From an uncultured Thermoleophilia bacterium (GTDB lineage: Bacteria; Actinomycetota; Thermoleophilia; UBA2241), in assembly GCA_903912585.1 (NCBI GenBank), contig CAIWHY010000214.1:1-6295 (forward strand): a stretch of 6,295 nucleotides of DNA. Reading direction: 5' to 3'. Made by a program: the position numbers and the translations under genes. The stretch's first letter is position 1, and each line of letters begins with the position of its first letter. Positions 5,680 through 6,295 of this stretch are shown piece by piece. A model generated the notes under the pieces. That model searched no databases, was not told the origin of the DNA, and worked only from the letters and a program-made list of their open reading frames with translations.

Positions 5680-6295
5680 GTGAAGATCGCTCTCCTGCAG
5701 ATAGACCCCACGGTCGGCGACCTCGAAGGCAACGCCGGCCTGCTCGCCGAGGCGGCCGCCGAGGCCGCGCGGGCCGGCGCGGAGCTGGCCGTCGCCGCGG
5801 AGCTCTGCCTGCTCGGCTATCCCCCGCGCGACCTCCTCCTGAGCCGCGCCTTCGTGGCGCGCAGCTGGGAGGTCTGCGCGGAGCTGGCCGAGGAACTGCG
5901 CGACGGGCCGGCCCTGCTCGTCGGCCTCGCCGAGGCCAACGAGGGCTCTGCCGGCCGGCCTCTGTACAACGCCGCCGCGCTGCTCTCCGGCGGCGCCGTC
6001 ACGCAGGTCTTCCGCAAGACGCTGCTGCCGACCTACGACGTCTTCGACGAGGACCGCTACTTTGAGCCCGCCGCCGGCCCGCAGCTCATGGACTGGCACG
6101 GCCTCCGTCTCGGCATCTCCGTCTGCGAGGACGTCTGGAACGACCACGACTTCTGGCAGCGGCGGCGCTACCACAGCGACCCGGTCGAGGGTCTGGTCGC
6201 TGCCGGCGCCGCCGGCATCGTCAACATGTCGGCGTCGCCTTTCGCGATCGGCAAGCAGCCACACCGTGAGGCGATGCTGAGCGCGATCGCCCGCC
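5680..6295 (+). CDS. nadE: Glutamine-dependent NAD+ synthetase, N-terminal part (3' cut by window edge)
   Basis: This frame is open to the right edge (205 residues seen), covering most of the nitrilase-fold glutaminase domain. In the full enzyme this domain releases ammonia from glutamine and passes it to the C-terminal synthetase domain, which amidates deamido-NAD+ using ATP, the last step of NAD+ synthesis. The Glu-Lys-Cys triad is visible: E41 in AAELCLLGYPPRDLL, K113 in FRKTLLPTYDVFDE and the nucleophile C149 in SVCEDVW. KTLLPTYDVFDEDRYFEP is characteristic of NadE rather than other nitrilases, and NMSASPF..GK (182-192) also fits. The synthetase domain lies beyond the window. The GTG at 5680 gives the usual VKIALLQ start; a GTG at 5674 is in frame but overlaps the expected promoter spacing. 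No Shine-Dalgarno sequence is seen, and a -10 box lies 7 bases upstream. It is probably transcribed independently of the amidase gene. Confidence 0.95.
   Translation, partial: MKIALLQIDPTVGDLEGNAGLLAEAAAEAARAGAELAVAAELCLLGYPPRDLLLSRAFVARSWEVCAELAEELRDGPALLVGLAEANEGSAGRPLYNAAALLSGGAVTQVFRKTLLPTYDVFDEDRYFEPAAGPQLMDWHGLRLGISVCEDVWNDHDFWQRRRYHSDPVEGLVAAGAAGIVNMSASPFAIGKQPHREAMLSAIAR

Noticed and set aside
5578..6264. A 228-codon minus-strand open frame opposite nadE
   Set aside because: The opposite strand encodes the full NadE glutaminase triad; this frame shows no family features.

Overview
This is a very GC-rich window (GC dominates third codon positions throughout), most like a high-GC Gram-positive (Actinomycetota). 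The case rests on a trypsin-like protease with a PDZ domain that closely resembles mycobacterial PepA (Mtb32A), a YggT-family protein, a secreted amidase with a Ser/Pro linker of actinobacterial style, and a likely leaderless nadE. A deep-branching or environmental lineage such as Thermoleophilia is possible, but no rRNA or other phylogenetic marker is present, so the class is a guess.

Layout. The left half is on the minus strand and reads right to left: a membrane-anchored HtrA/PepA-like serine protease (1820-3064), a small transaldolase-family enzyme that looks like fructose-6-phosphate aldolase (1015-1659), and a secreted BNR/sialidase-like protein that runs off the left edge (1-985). The right half is on the plus strand, starting from a divergent intergenic region at 3065-3251: a YggT-family membrane protein (3252-3521), a 653-residue secreted peptidoglycan amidase with two C-terminal repeat domains (3639-5600), and the N-terminal glutaminase part of glutamine-dependent NAD+ synthetase (5680 to the right edge). 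The two edge genes have no stop (right) or no end (left) inside the window, but both are clear open frames.

How they fit together. Three or four of the six products act at or outside the membrane (HtrA-like protease, YggT, amidase, BNR-like protein), so the centre of the window is a loose cell-envelope neighbourhood. The aldolase and NAD+ synthetase are cytoplasmic metabolic enzymes with no obvious link to it. nadE appears to have its own extended -10 promoter and to be separated from the amidase gene by a hairpin.

Novelty. I see no mobile element, CRISPR array, RNA gene or defence system, and nothing that amounts to a new multi-gene system. The points worth a second look are small: FSA-type rather than transaldolase-type active-site residues, a leaderless nadE start, tandem DNA repeats inside two secreted-protein genes, a recent internal domain duplication in the amidase, and palindromic or mutually exclusive structures in two intergenic leaders. 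Several very long open frames opposite or across the real genes are products of the GC-rich composition.
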